Assembly (NCBI GenBank): GCA_026686845.1
Contig: JAIVEN010000014.1
Span: forward strand, 31,766,001-31,830,000
Direction of reading: 5' to 3'
DNA from: Adenanthera pavonina
Lineage: Eukaryota; Streptophyta; Magnoliopsida; Fabales; Fabaceae
Length of the DNA: 64,000 nucleotides
Shown here: in pieces, positions 1-11,032 of the stretch
Layout: the number at the start of each line of letters is the position of its first letter
Numbering within the stretch: position 1 is the first letter of the stretch
Notes under the pieces: generated by a model
Seen by the model: only the letters and a program-made list of their open reading frames with translations
Databases searched by the model: none
What the model was told of the DNA's origin: nothing
Program-made: the position numbers and the translations under genes

Positions 1-1015
1 CAAGCCCACTGAAATCTTCAAGGAAGAAGAACTGCAAAGAATGGGCATTGAAAAGGATGAAGGAAGATGGGTTGGAAAGGGAGCAGGAAGAACTGAGTTG
101 TATGACAGCCTGTCTACACTCATTCTCAGCATCAGAGATGAGCAAAATGCCAAATTTACTCATCTGCAAGATCTGATCCATCAGTTGGCTGTGAACATGA
201 AGGTGGTGGCTGATGCTTATGAAGAGATCAAAAGTGCAATTCCTACCACTTCAGCTCCACCTCAGCCAGGGTCTTCTGTGCCTGTCCAATCTCTAACTCC
301 TGAGCCTCTAAGCCCATTCGAGATTGCCTCCCCTGACCATGGTGATGATATAGATGGTGCTGGTGCAATGAGGACACCAAGTCCTGGTCCACCCTTGGAC
401 TATGGTTTGGAAGAAGAAGGACTTCACGAAACAAGCCTTCCTGAGCCTATGCAAGAAGATACTCAGGATTCAATTCTGTCCATTCAAGAATTAGAGCAAG
501 TTGAAAGACTGGTTACAGCCATTTCAACCTCTTCTATGCAGGAAGGTGCAAGCAATGAAGAAAGGAGCATTGTACCTATTGTTGATTATATTGCCATTGC
601 TCACAATGCTCTACTACAAGCTCAGAGGAAAAGGCTGGAAGAAATGTTTCCTCCTGCTGAACCAGCTTCTCCTTCTCTTGCTGCGTATGGGCTTTCAGAA
701 GAATAGAGAGCTCATCTGGCTCTTTCCAGGAAGGAAATATAAGAGCTACTTGAGGTTTCTGATGATGAAGAACCTAGCCATGAGCCTGCTGAGCCTCCTG
801 CACCAGTTCATCCAGAGATTCCTTTTGCTCCTGTCCCTCTTCGAGCTATTCCTATCTCTCAAATCCCTCCTCCGATGGACTTTGTTGGTCTTCCTGACGA
901 TGCCAACAAGGGGGAGAAGATAAAGCAAACTGGGACTAAGCAAGCTGGAAAATCTGCTGAGTCATGCGGGAAAAGGAAGACATACAGCAAGAAGATCAAG
1001 CCAAAGAAGCAGTGA
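1..1015 (+). pseudogene. Element A env-like ORF, 3' part, broken
   Basis: This is the C-terminal part of the third ORF that Sirevirus-type copia elements carry after pol; its 5' part lies beyond the window edge. It aligns with the same ORF in elements B and C of this window. Compared with B it lacks 54 codons at about 92-97, where a 6-bp direct repeat ACTGAG marks the junction. The reading frame then stays in register to a TGA at 1013-1015, but it is closed by TAG at 704-706 and TAA at 740-742. The product is hydrophilic, rich in Pro, Ser and Glu, with a Lys-rich end and no membrane segment. The function of this protein is unknown. 'Env-like' refers to its position only. Confidence 0.8.
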
Positions 1016-1315
1016 TTGATTGATTAGATCATAGGCTGAATCTTCCTGTTGTGTTTTAATTGTTTAACTCTAGTTGTTTATTTATGCTTTGTAAACTGTT
1101 CTTTGATTGGTGTATGTATTGCAACAATTGATTAAATGAATGCATTTCTTGGTTGCAATGTTGAGAGCTTATTACCCTTCGAATATCTTCACTTAATCTA
1201 CTGTGTATGATGTCTTTTGAAAAATAATGCATATGTTGAGGGGGAGCTTGTTAAAGCAAACCCAAGTACTAATCCAGTTTGTGAGTTATTTTGTCATCAT
1301 CCAAAAGGCGGAGAA
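1016..1315 (+). other. Element A 3' internal region with polypurine tracts
   Basis: This non-coding stretch lies between the env-like ORF and the 3' LTR. Two purine runs are visible: TTGAGGGGGAG near 1237-1247 and the proper tract ending at 1315 (AAAAGGCGGAGAA), which abuts the LTR. A third, AAGGGGGAGAAG near 909-920, lies inside the end of the ORF. Multiple polypurine tracts before the 3' LTR are a described Sirevirus trait. A C at the centre of the LTR-adjacent tract interrupts the purine run, unlike elements B and C. Confidence 0.7.
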
Positions 1316-3175
1316 TGTTGAATCAAGAGTTTTGATGATTCCAAACTAACATCCAAGAGCTTGGATTGAAGATATCAAAGGAGATCAAAGTGTTTCAAGT
1401 GAAGAATTTCTGAGTAATAGCTACTAGATCTTCTGTAGGATCTTTTGTTATGTTTAAATGAGGGTAAAAGATTTTGATTTTAAGAAAAGTTTTTTTTTTA
1501 AACCTTGATTTTATGTTAAATCTTGACTTATTTGAAAAATACCCACAAATAGACGAAGTTTGAAAGTTTAAACTGAACTTTCATATTGGAAATTTGAACT
1601 TTGCCTTTGGAAATTCGAATTTCAAGCTAAAACTGAATAAGTCTGAAGAGATGTCTCTCTGTCAGACGTATTTTGATTCTCCATTATTCAAATTTTCATC
1701 AAAGTCTGAAAGAAGCTTTTTAGTGACAGACGAACTTGACATCTCCAAAATTCAAATTTAAGATAAAATGTAGTTTGTGAAAACCAAAGAAATTCGTCTG
1801 AAATAATGTTGAAGTTCATCTGAAATCAAGAAGAAATTGAGTTTGAAAAATGCTCCCTGACAGACGAACTTTGCCTTTTCCACATTCGAATTTTCATATA
1901 AGTCTGAAAGGAGCTTCTTTGAAACAGACGAACTTTTAGTCTTCAAAATTTGAATTTCAGACAAAACACAACTTATGAAAATGGAAGAAATTCGTCTGAA
2001 ACAATGTTAAAGTTCATATGAGATCAAGAATAATTTAAGTTTCAAAACTGCTTTCAGTCAGACGAACTTTGAACATTAAAATTCGAATTTCACAAGCTCA
2101 GGTTGTGAGTCTGTTGAAATGAAATGTTGACATACGAATGACAAAGCTTTGTAACTTCGAATGTTGAAGTTAGTCTGAAAAGAATCTCTCTGACAGACGA
2201 CCTTCAGTCCTTCAACATTCGAATTTCGAAGAAAATGAACTACTATGCCTCCTTGAACATTCTAAAGACAGACGAATTTTGGGGTTCCAAAATTCGAATT
2301 TTGAAGGCACTGTAGAAAATTGAAAACACTGTTCACACTTAACAGAAAAACTTTTTTCTTGAAAATTCGTATGTCACATTGTGAAAATATTTTGTAAGTT
2401 TCAAAATTCGAATTTCACTTCATGAACAGATGAACTTCGTGCTGTAACGTTGGAAGCTTTAACCTTCGGTTCCTTCAAAATTCGTTTGTTGACCAACCAA
2501 AATTCGAATTTCAGTATGTCAGAAGCATTAAATGCGGTTGGTTAACAGATAGTTTTTCAGAGTAACCGTTGGATAACTTCCCCAACGGATAGATTTTGTC
2601 TCTAACGGACATTTGAGACCTAAATCTATAAATATAGCATCATTTGAAGTTATGGGTAACGAATCAAACTTGTATATACCGAATTTCTGCCAAATCTTCT
2701 TCTCAAAAGCTTTTATCCTCTCAACTTCAATATCTGTACTTTAACCTTCATATCTACTCTATTCAAGAGAGTTATATCTTTGTAAACAATCTACTCTTTG
2801 TCTGGAAGATAGATTTACTTGTGAGGGAAATCACAAGGGGATTGGGAAGCACATTGTAGAAGTGCTTAGAGAGATTGAGAAAGCTCCAGAAACAGAGCAT
2901 ACTCGTTGTATTGTGGCATTAGCAAGAAGCCCGTTGAATTCTTGCTGTATAGTGGAAAAATCTCAAGAGTTTTCTTGGGGACTGGACGTAGGTTAAGTGG
3001 ATAGATCAAACTAGGATAAATTACTGAGTCTTCTTCTCCTCATCTTTACTTTTCAGCTTGCTCTGTTTTGCACGTTGCTTCCCTTATACTGTGCTATCTT
3101 CACCCATTTCACTTTATGCAAAAAAGTTTCAATCTTTCCAATTCACCCCCTCTTGGGAAGTCAGCCTTGTTAACA
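1316..3175 (+). repeat. Element A 3' LTR (Sirevirus-type copia)
   Basis: This 1,860-bp LTR starts TGTTGAATCAAG directly after the polypurine tract and ends GCCTTGTTAACA. It matches the LTRs of element C in length and order. The middle half is filled with short motifs around AAATTCGAATTT and CAGACGAA. The promoter half near 2580-2640 contains a CTATAAATATAG stretch that can serve as the TATA box. The 5' LTR of this element lies outside the window, so its target-site duplication cannot be checked. Confidence 0.88.
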
Positions 3176-3269
3176 ATTTTCTCTCTCTACTCTCTCTCTA
3201 GGTCAAAACTTCAGTGAGAAAAATGAGAGAGAATAGCCCACTAAACTCTTCAAAAGCTCAAGAGATCAC
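3176..3269. other. Spacer between elements A and B
   Basis: These 94 bp are host or older repeat DNA between two LTRs in opposite orientation. It is CT-rich at its left end. The last five bases (3265-3269, ATCAC) are the left target-site duplication of element B. The sequence resumes at 26972, so this spacer and 26972 onward were once adjacent. Confidence 0.8.
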
Positions 3270-4891
3270 TATTAGTTAGGCTAGCTTCCCAAGAGGGGGG
3301 TGAATTGGGAAGTTTAAACTTTTCTGCAAAATGTCAAAGAGGTGAAGAATGCAATGTATGGAAGTAAAATAGAGTATAAATAAATAACAGTAAAAGTAGT
3401 AGAAAGGAGAAGAAGACTCAGAAATTTATCCTAGTTCAGTCTCTCCACTTGACCTACGTCCAGTCCCCAAGCCAACACTTGAGATTTTCCACTATTCAGC
3501 AAGAATTCAATGAGCTTCTAGCAAATGCCACAGTACAACGTCAGTGCTCTGTTTTCTAAAGCTCACTCAATCACTTTCTGTACTTTCACAAAGTACTTTA
3601 CAACCCTTTGTGATATCTTCTCACAAGAAAATCCATCTTCCAGATGAAGATTAGATTGTTTACAAAGATGAAACTCTCTTGAATAGAGTGAATATGAAAG
3701 TTGAGGTACAAGTATTGAAGTAAGAGGGTAAAAGTCTTTGATAAGAAGATTTGACAGAGTTTAAGTATATACAGAGTTTGATTCGTTACCCACAACTTCA
3801 AATGATGTTATATTTATAGATTTAGGTCTCAAATGTCCGTTAGAAACAAAATATATCTGTTAGAGAAGTTATCCAACAGTAACTCTAAAAAACTATCCAT
3901 TAACCAACCGCATTTAATGCTTCTGACATACTGAAATTCGAATTTTGGTTGGTCAATAGACGAATTTCGTAGGAACCGAAGGTTAAAGCTTCCAATGTTA
4001 AAATACTTAAGTTTGTCTGTTCATGAAGTGAAATTCGAATTTTAAAACTCAGAAAGTGTTTCTATGTTGTGACATACGAATTTTCAAGAAGAAAGTTTTT
4101 CTGTTAAGTGTGAATAGTATTTTTAATTTGCTACAGTGCCCTCGAAATTCGAATTTTGGAACCCCAAAATTCATCTGGCCACAGCAAGCTCAAAAGGCAC
4201 AGTAGTTCATTTCCTTCAAAATTTGAATTTTCAAAGAGTGAAGTTCGTCTGTCAGAGAGACCTCTTTTCAGACTTACTTCAACATTCAAATTTGTAAACA
4301 CTGTCCTTCGCATGTCATCATGTCACTTTAACAGACTCACAACTTTAGCTTCTGAAATTCAAATTTCCATGTTCAAAGTTTGTCTGTCACTGAGCAATTT
4401 TGAAACTCAATATGATCTTGATTTCAGATGAACTTTAACATTGTTTCAGACGAATTTCTTCAGTTTTCATAAATTTCATTTTGTCTGAAATTCGAATGTT
4501 CAAAACCCAAAGTCCGTCTGTTACTCAACAGCTTCTTTCAGATACTTATGAAAATTTGAATTTTGGAAAATCAAAATTCGTCTGTCAGAGAGACATCTCT
4601 TCAGATTTATTCAGTTTTAACTCAAAATTCGAATTTCCAAAACCAAAGTTCGAATTTCCAACATGACAGTTCAAAGTAAACTTTTCAAACTTCATCTGTT
4701 GGTGGGTATTTTTCAAGTATTTCATAAAATCAAAGTCTTTTACCCATATTTAAACATATCTAATGATCCTACAACAAATTTTGCATAGATTACTCAGAAC
4801 TTCTTCACTTGAACCATTTTGGGCTCCTTCGATATCTTCATTCCAAGCCCTTGATTGTTGGTTTGGAATCATCAAAACTCTAGTTTCAACA
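3270..4891 (-). repeat. Element B 3' LTR
   Basis: This 1,622-bp LTR should begin TG on the plus strand but has TATTAG, a G-to-A change in the terminal dinucleotide. It ends TTCAACA next to the polypurine tract. It carries many AAATTCGAATTT-type palindromes and TTCGTCTG motifs. Compared with the 5' LTR it lacks about 30 bp near 4730, but keeps the roughly 130 bp (about 3945-4075) that are missing from the 5' copy. Confidence 0.9.
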
Positions 4892-4905
4892 TTCTCCCCC
4901 TTTTT
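4892..4905 (-). other. Element B polypurine tract
   Basis: On the element strand the sequence is AAAAAGGGGGAGAA, immediately before the LTR start TGTTGAAA. It would prime plus-strand DNA synthesis. Further purine runs of the same kind occur at about 4967-4977 and, inside the env-like ORF, at about 5285-5300. Confidence 0.85.
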
Positions 4906-5204
4906 GATGATGACAAAACAACTTTCAAACTAGATTAGTACTTGGGTTTGCTTTAACAAGCTCCCCCTCAACATATGCATTATATTTCAAAAGATATCAT
5001 ATATGGTAAACCATGTGAAGAGATTCAAAGAGCAAATCATTGCAACCAAGAAATTCTTTCATTTAAACAAACGTTGCTTTACAGAGACAGGATTTAAGCA
5101 GAGTTCATTCAAAAACACAAATTAAATACAGAATACAAACTATCAAAATAGCAAAGCACAATACAAATAATCAAAACAGACAGCACAACAAGAGGATTCA
5201 AGCC
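4906..5204 (-). other. Element B 3' untranslated internal region
   Basis: This is non-coding element DNA between the env-like ORF and the polypurine tract. It contains the second purine run (GTTGAGGGGGAGCTTG on the element strand). I see nothing else in it. Confidence 0.6.
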
Positions 5205-7386
5205 TAACTTCTTCTTTGGCTTAGTCTTCTTGCTGTACGTCTTCCCAGATGGCTCAGCAGCAGATTTTCAAGTTTGCTTCTTCTTCTCCCCCTTTTTGGC
5301 ATCATCAAGAAGGCCAACAAAATCAACCAGAGGAAGGATCTGAGAAACTGGAATGGCTTGAAGTGGCACAGGAGCAAAGGGGATTTTTGGTTCAACTGGT
5401 GCAGGAGGCTCAGGACTTGGTTCTTCATCATCATCAGAGACCTCAAGCAACTCCTGCATTGCCTGCCTGGAATGAGCTAACTAAGCTCTTTGTTCCTCTG
5501 AGAGTCCATAAGCAGTGAGAGAGGGAGCGGCTGGATCATCAGGATGAAACAACTCTTCAAGTCTTCTCCTCTGAGCTTGCAGCAGAGCATTGTAAGCAAT
5601 AACTTCATAATCAATAACAGGCACAATGCTTCTCTCTTCATTGTTGGCACCCTCCTGCACTGAAGAGGTGGAAATAGTGGCCACCAGTCTGTCAACTTGC
5701 TCAGATTCTTGAATAGACAGAATCGAATCCTGATCATCTTCTTGCATAGGATCATGAGGGCTTGTTTCTTGAAGACCTTCTTCTTCCAAACCATAGTCCA
5801 AGGGTGGACCAGGACTTGGTGTCCTCATTGTACCAGCAGGCTCATCTCCATCTATATCATCATCATGGTCAGAAGAGGCTAGCTCAAAGGGGCTTGAAGG
5901 CTCAGGGGTTGGAGAATGGACAGGCACAGAAAACCCTGGCTGAGGTGGAGCTGATGTGGTAGCAATTGCACTTCAAATTTCTTCATAAGCATTAGCAACC
6001 ACTTTCATGTTCTTTGCCAACTGATAAATTTGATCTTGTGGATGAGCAAACTTGGCATTTTTCTTATCTCTAATGCTAAGAATGAGTGTAGACAGGCTGT
6101 CATACAACTCAGTGATCTTGGTTGGCTTGGCACGAGAGGAGGGAGTGGATGGAATGTGAGCAGGCTTGGATGGAGATGAAACTGGCTGAGAAGGCTGAGG
6201 TACAGATCTTGTAGGGGCCTCAGAAGTGCCTTCTTGTTGTAGGGAGGCATCTGTAACAAAGAATAGATCCTCAGTTCTTCCTGCTCCCTTTCCAACCCAT
6301 CTTCCTTCATCCTTTTCAATTCCCATTCTTTGCAGTTCTTCCTCCTTGAAGATCTCAGTGGGCTTCCCCTTTCCCTTCTCAAGATGCTGAATTCTGGCAT
6401 ATTGCAGAATTCTGGAAATGATAGCTGCATAAGGGAGTGTGGAGTCCTTCCTTTGATCCCTTGCCTTGATCATCCGTTGGAGTATGATATGTCCCATGTT
6501 GATTAGCTTTCCACGCAGGATTGCTGCCATGACATATGCTTCTGCCCTTGTTATTAGATTAAAGCTGCCTCCTTTGTTGAATATGATCCTGGACACTATT
6601 TAGTATAGGATTCTCACTTGAACACTGAGGTCTGTAGGCTTCAATACATTTATGGATGGCTAGTTTTCCTTTCTTCTGAACAAGGTCCTCAGAATTATGC
6701 TCTCCTTGTAGTTCAGAAAGGGGCTACCTTCTTCATCAATAGTTTCTGCCTCATCCATGTATCTAGAGGCAGTGATGTCAATCTTGAGGCCATCTTGCCC
6801 TGGGATCTCCAACACTTCATTCAAGGTTTCATCTGAGAGCCAGATGGTCCTTGATCTCAGATTGACCTCCCACTTCTTCTTCTTGTTGTTGTATTTTAAG
6901 GAGGCATACCAAGTTTTTATCACTTCATCATCATATCTCTCCAATACTTCCAATAGATTCTTGTATCTCATCATCCATATACCAGCATCAAAACTATTAG
7001 AGACCAAGAAATCTTCCAAGTTTATACAATGTGGCTTGATTACCTTTTTGTTGGCAAACTTGGTGGAGTATTCCTCTTGAATCTGTGGAGTACTCCATAA
7101 TGACAGTGTGGTAAGTTCATATTCCCCAGATTCAGTACTTGAGGATGAAGTGGGAGCAGCAGCAACAGGAACAGGGACCGAAGGTTCTGCTGTCTTTGAG
7201 GAAGAGGGTCCAGCCTTATTTGATTCCCCCTTGGGTGTGGTTTTCTGGCATTTGGAAGGAGTTCCTTTGCTGGATTTCGGCCTTTCTCTTCGGTTTTTCT
7301 CCTTCCTTCATGGCATATTGGGATTTAACCAAATGTTTTGGAAAAGCCTCTCCTTTGCCAGCTTCTGGATTCTTAACTCTAGCCAT
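5205..7386 (-). pseudogene. Element B env-like ORF, broken
   Basis: The ATG at 7386-7384 matches the start of the C copy (MARVK). The central part (about 7019-6480) encodes the domain annotated in plant genomes as 'putative plant transposon protein', with the readable motifs KTWYASL and EIPGQDGLKIDITAS. Defects are a frameshift region in the N-terminal 120 codons, stops near 6658, 6599 and 5971, a loss of reading frame near 5480 and loss of the normal stop. The hydrophilic Pro/Ser/Glu-rich C-terminal half is still recognisable. It carries no transmembrane helix or signal peptide. Its role in the element is unknown. Confidence 0.8.
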
Positions 7387-8387
7387 TTTCGCGGATGAAT
7401 GTTGCAGAATGGGGCAAGGAATAGATTTAAAGGATGCGAAAGGAAGTTTAATCAGTGGGAAATGATGGTTTTTGGATAGAATTGAAGAGTATTGAATGGA
7501 GGATTAGAACAGACTCAGAGAGATTAGGAATAGGGTTGCATCTGTTCAAATGAAAACCGTCAGTTTTAACGTATGTAACCATCTGACAGACGAATTTTGA
7601 AGGGTCAAAATTCAAACTTCGGGCAGTTACAAGTTAAACCATTCAGCAAAGCTTACTGATAGACGAATTTTCTTGTGAAAGTTCGTCTAACAGAGACTTG
7701 GTTAAAATAACACAAGATAAACAGACGAACTTTGTTCCAACAAAGTTCAAATTTTCAAGAGCAAACACCAAGTAGCAAACAAACCACCAAACAACAGATG
7801 AATTAACTGTACAAAACTTCATCTTTCAAAGATTCAACATTGAGAAGCATGTTTCAACAGATGAATTTTAAGTCAGAAATTCGAATTTCTCTACTTTGTG
7901 AAAGTTATCCAACATTCGTATGTTAAGAGATAAGCATTAGTATAATCATCATGTTGGACAGTCATAACTTTGAAATTTTGTTCTTTAAAATTCGAATTTT
8001 GAATGATCAACAGATGAATTTTGAGGCATCACCGAGAACTGTTCCTTCTAATAACAAGCCGAAGTTTGTCTGTTGGATATCCAAAATTTGAATGTTGACT
8101 ATGCTGACTTCCTTAGAAACTTAGTTTTTTTCACGGAAATTAGTCTAACACATAATCAATATACGAATTTCAACTTTAAAAACTTACATATTAGATCCAG
8201 AAACTCATAATTTTTGCCCTTTTCTTCACTCTTTGATTGTTCCATTCCAGTGTGCTCCATTTTTCTGATTTATTGCCAATGAATCTCATGAGGAGCACCT
8301 ACAACTTAAATTAAACATACTCCGATGCTGAAGTTAGAATTAATTTAATGTTGAAAGATTTAAAAACAGAATTGTACAAAGATTTAC
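7387..8387 (-). promoter_or_regulatory. Element B pol/env spacer with LTR-like palindromes
   Basis: This 1-kb non-coding gap separates pol from the env-like ORF. It contains the same short motifs as the LTRs, for example AGACGAATTTT near 7580 and 7660, AATTCGAATTT near 7880 and 7990, and CATTCGTATGTTAAG near 7913. No ORF is supported. The position directly upstream of the env-like ATG suggests a promoter for that ORF. This is inference. Confidence 0.5.
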
Positions 8388-8898
8388 CTACAGTTCATTG
8401 GGATTTACCATACCTAATTCTCTTCTGATTTTGCAATATCTGTCTTCTGATAGAGGCTTTGTGAGGATGTCAGCAACTTGATCTTCTGTGGGGATGTATT
8501 CCAATCTAATTTCTCCTTTCAGAACGTGATCCCTTATGAAGTGGTGCCTAACTTCAATATGTTTTGTCCTTGAATGCATGACAGGATTCTTTGTGATATT
8601 GATGGCCCTTTGGTTATCACACATTATTGGTATTTCTTTCAACTCAACCTCAAGATCTTCCAGTTGCTATTTCATCCAAATGATTTGGGCACAACAGCTT
8701 CCAGCTGCAACATACTCAGCTTCTGCTGTGGATAAGGCTACATTGTTCTGCTTTTTGCTAAACCATGAAACCAAGGATCCTCTAAGAAACTAACAAGTTT
8801 CACTTGTGCTTTTTCTGTCAGTTTTGGATCCTGCAAAGTCAGCATCAGTGTATCCTTTGAGATCTTCTCCATTGCCCTTTGGATACCAAAGACCCATC
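8388..8898 (-). pseudogene. Element B pol, RNase H 3' part
   Basis: This is the C-terminal end of pol, cut off from the rest by insertion of element C at 8899. It reads through the copia RNase H region, with motifs AEAEYVAA, CDNQRAI and the family-typical end DILTKPLSEDR. Stops occur in the upstream part, for example near 8673. The left copy of C's target-site duplication (CCATC) is 8894-8898. The sequence continues at 20997 without loss, with 20992-20996 as the duplicated bases. Confidence 0.88.
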
Positions 8899-10758
8899 TG
8901 TTAGCAAGGCTGACTTCCCAAGAGGGGGGTGAATTAGAAAGATTGAAATTTTTCTGCACAAAGTGAAGTAAGTGAAGATATCACAATATAATGAAAATAA
9001 TGCTTAAAACAGAGCAAGCTGAAAAGTAAAGATAGGGAGAAGAAGACTCAGTAATTTATCCTGGTTCGGTCTTTCCACTTGACCTACATCCAGTCCCCAA
9101 GACACCTCTTGAGATTTATCCACTATACAGTAAGAATTTCAATGGGCTTCTTGCTAGGGCCACAGTACATGAGTATGCTCTGTTTCTAAGCTCTCTCAAA
9201 CTCTCCAAGCACTTTCACTATGTGCTTCCCAATCCCCTTTTGAATACCCCTCACAAGTAAATCTATCTCCAAGATGAAGAGTAGATTTATTACAATGAAA
9301 TAACTCTCTTGAAAAGAGTAGATATGAAAGTTTGAGTACAAGTATAGAAGTTGAGAGGGTAAAAGCTTTAGAGAAGAAGGTTTAGCAGAAATTCGGTATA
9401 TACAAGTTTGATTCGTTACCCACAACTTCAAATGATGTTGTATTTATAGATTTAGGTCTCAAATATCCGTTAGAGATTAAATCTATCCGTTGGGGAAGTT
9501 ATCCAACAGTTACTCTGAAAAACTATCCGTTTACTAACCGCATTTAATGTTTCTGACATACTGAAATTCAAATTTTGGTTGGTCAATAGACAAATTTCGA
9601 AGGAACCGAAGATTAAAGCTTCCAACGTTACAGCACGAAGTTTGTCTGTTCATGAATTGAAATTCGAATTTTGAAACTTACAAAACATTTTCACAATGTG
9701 ACATACGAATTTTCAAGAAGAAAGTTTTTTGGTTAAGTGTGAACAGTGTTTTCAATTTTCTACAGTGCCTTCGAAATTCGAATTTTGATATCCCAAAATT
9801 CGTCTGCCCACTGAATGTTTAAGAGACACAGTAGATTACTTTCTTCGAAATTCGAATTTTGGAAGGGTGAAATTTGTCTGTCAGAGAGACTCTTTCCAGA
9901 CTAATTTCATCATTCGAATGTTGCAAGTTCTTATCATTCGTATGTCAATGTTTCACTTTAACAGACTCAAGAACTTAGCTTCTGAAATTCGAATTTTAAT
10001 GTTCAAAGTTCGTCTGTCAGAGAGCAGTTTTGAAACTTAAATCATTCTTGATCTCAGATGAACTTTAACATAGTTTCAGACGAATTTCTTCTATTTTCGC
10101 AATTTTTGTTTTGTTTGAAATTCGAATTTTGAAGACTCAAAATTCGTCTGTTGCAAAGAGGCATCTTTCAGACTTATATGAAAATTCGAATGTTGGAAGT
10201 TCAAAATTCGTCTGTCAGAGAGCATTTATCAAACTCAATTTCATTTTGATTTCAGATGCACTTTATCATAATTTCAGACGAATTTCTTTGGTTTTTACAA
10301 ACTTCATTTTACTTGAAATTTAAATTTTGAAAGTGTGAAGTTCGTCTGTTTATCAAAAGACCTCTTTCAGACTAGATGAAAATTTGAATTTTGAATAGCC
10401 AAAATTCGTCTGACAGAGAGCCATCTCTTCAGACTTATTCAGTTTTAGCTCGAAATTCGAATTTCCAAAGGCAAAATTCGAATTTCCAACTTGACAATTT
10501 AGCTTAAACTTTCAACCTTCGTCTGTTTGTGGGTGTTTTTCAAATATTTAAAGATTTAACATAAAATCAAAGTTTGAAAACATCTTTTCTTCAAATCAAA
10601 ATCTTTTACCCAGTCATAACAAAAACTAAGGATCCTACAAAAGATCTAATAGCAAGAACTCATAAAATCTTCACTTAAGACAGCTTTGATCTCCTTTGAT
10701 ATCTTCAATCCAAGCTCTTGAATGTTGGTTTGGAATCATCAAAACTCTTGATTCAACA
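8899..10758 (-). repeat. Element C 3' LTR
   Basis: This 1,860-bp LTR is bounded TGTTAGCAAGG (plus-strand left edge) and TTCAACA. At least seven copies of AAATTCGAATTT lie between about 9655 and 10500, interleaved with at least six TTCGTCTG motifs, several followed by TCAGAGAG. The putative transcription start region (9420-9450) contains TATTTATAG. It keeps a 41-bp stretch (about 10050-10090) that the 5' LTR has lost. Confidence 0.93.
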
Positions 10759-10772
10759 TTCTCCCCCTTTTT
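10759..10772 (-). other. Element C polypurine tract
   Basis: On the element strand this reads AAAAAGGGGGAGAA directly before LTR start TGTTGAATC. Two more purine runs lie upstream at about 10827-10837 and, inside the env-like ORF, at about 11125-11138. The set matches the multiple-tract signature described for Sireviruses. Confidence 0.87.
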
Positions 10773-11032
10773 GATGATGACAAAACAACTTACAAACTGG
10801 ATTAGTACTTAGGTTTGCTTTCACAAGCTCCCCCTCAACATATGCATAAGATATCAAATCAACAGATTAAGTGAAGAGATTTAAGGCACAAAACATTGCA
10901 ACAAAGGGATCCATTCATTTAATCAAGAGTTGCTAGTACAGAAACAAATTAATCAAAGTTCAAACATCAAATCCAAAACACAAAAACAACAAAGTACAAA
11001 ATACAGCAAGAGGACTTAAGCCTAATCTCCAA
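10773..11032 (-). other. Element C 3' untranslated internal region
   Basis: This is non-coding element DNA between the env-like stop codon and the polypurine tract. It carries the extra purine run. No gene is seen. Confidence 0.6.

Noticed and set aside
2644..2859. Repeated small ORF starting MKLWVTNQT in several LTRs
   Set aside because: It lies in the LTR leader after the presumed TATA box, varies by frameshift among copies, and shows no recognisable protein; conservation follows from LTR homology.
4156..4431. ORFs of 60-100 codons inside LTRs (for example here, 20003-20314, 51181-51426)
   Set aside because: They are made of the LTR palindrome repeats and are not kept between LTR copies.
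9655..10500. Palindrome array as CRISPR
   Set aside because: Spacing is irregular, repeats are short and degenerate, and the DNA is a plant LTR.
9655..10500. AATTCGAATT as canonical heat-shock elements
   Set aside because: TTC and GAA are adjacent, whereas heat-shock elements need a two-base gap between inverted units.
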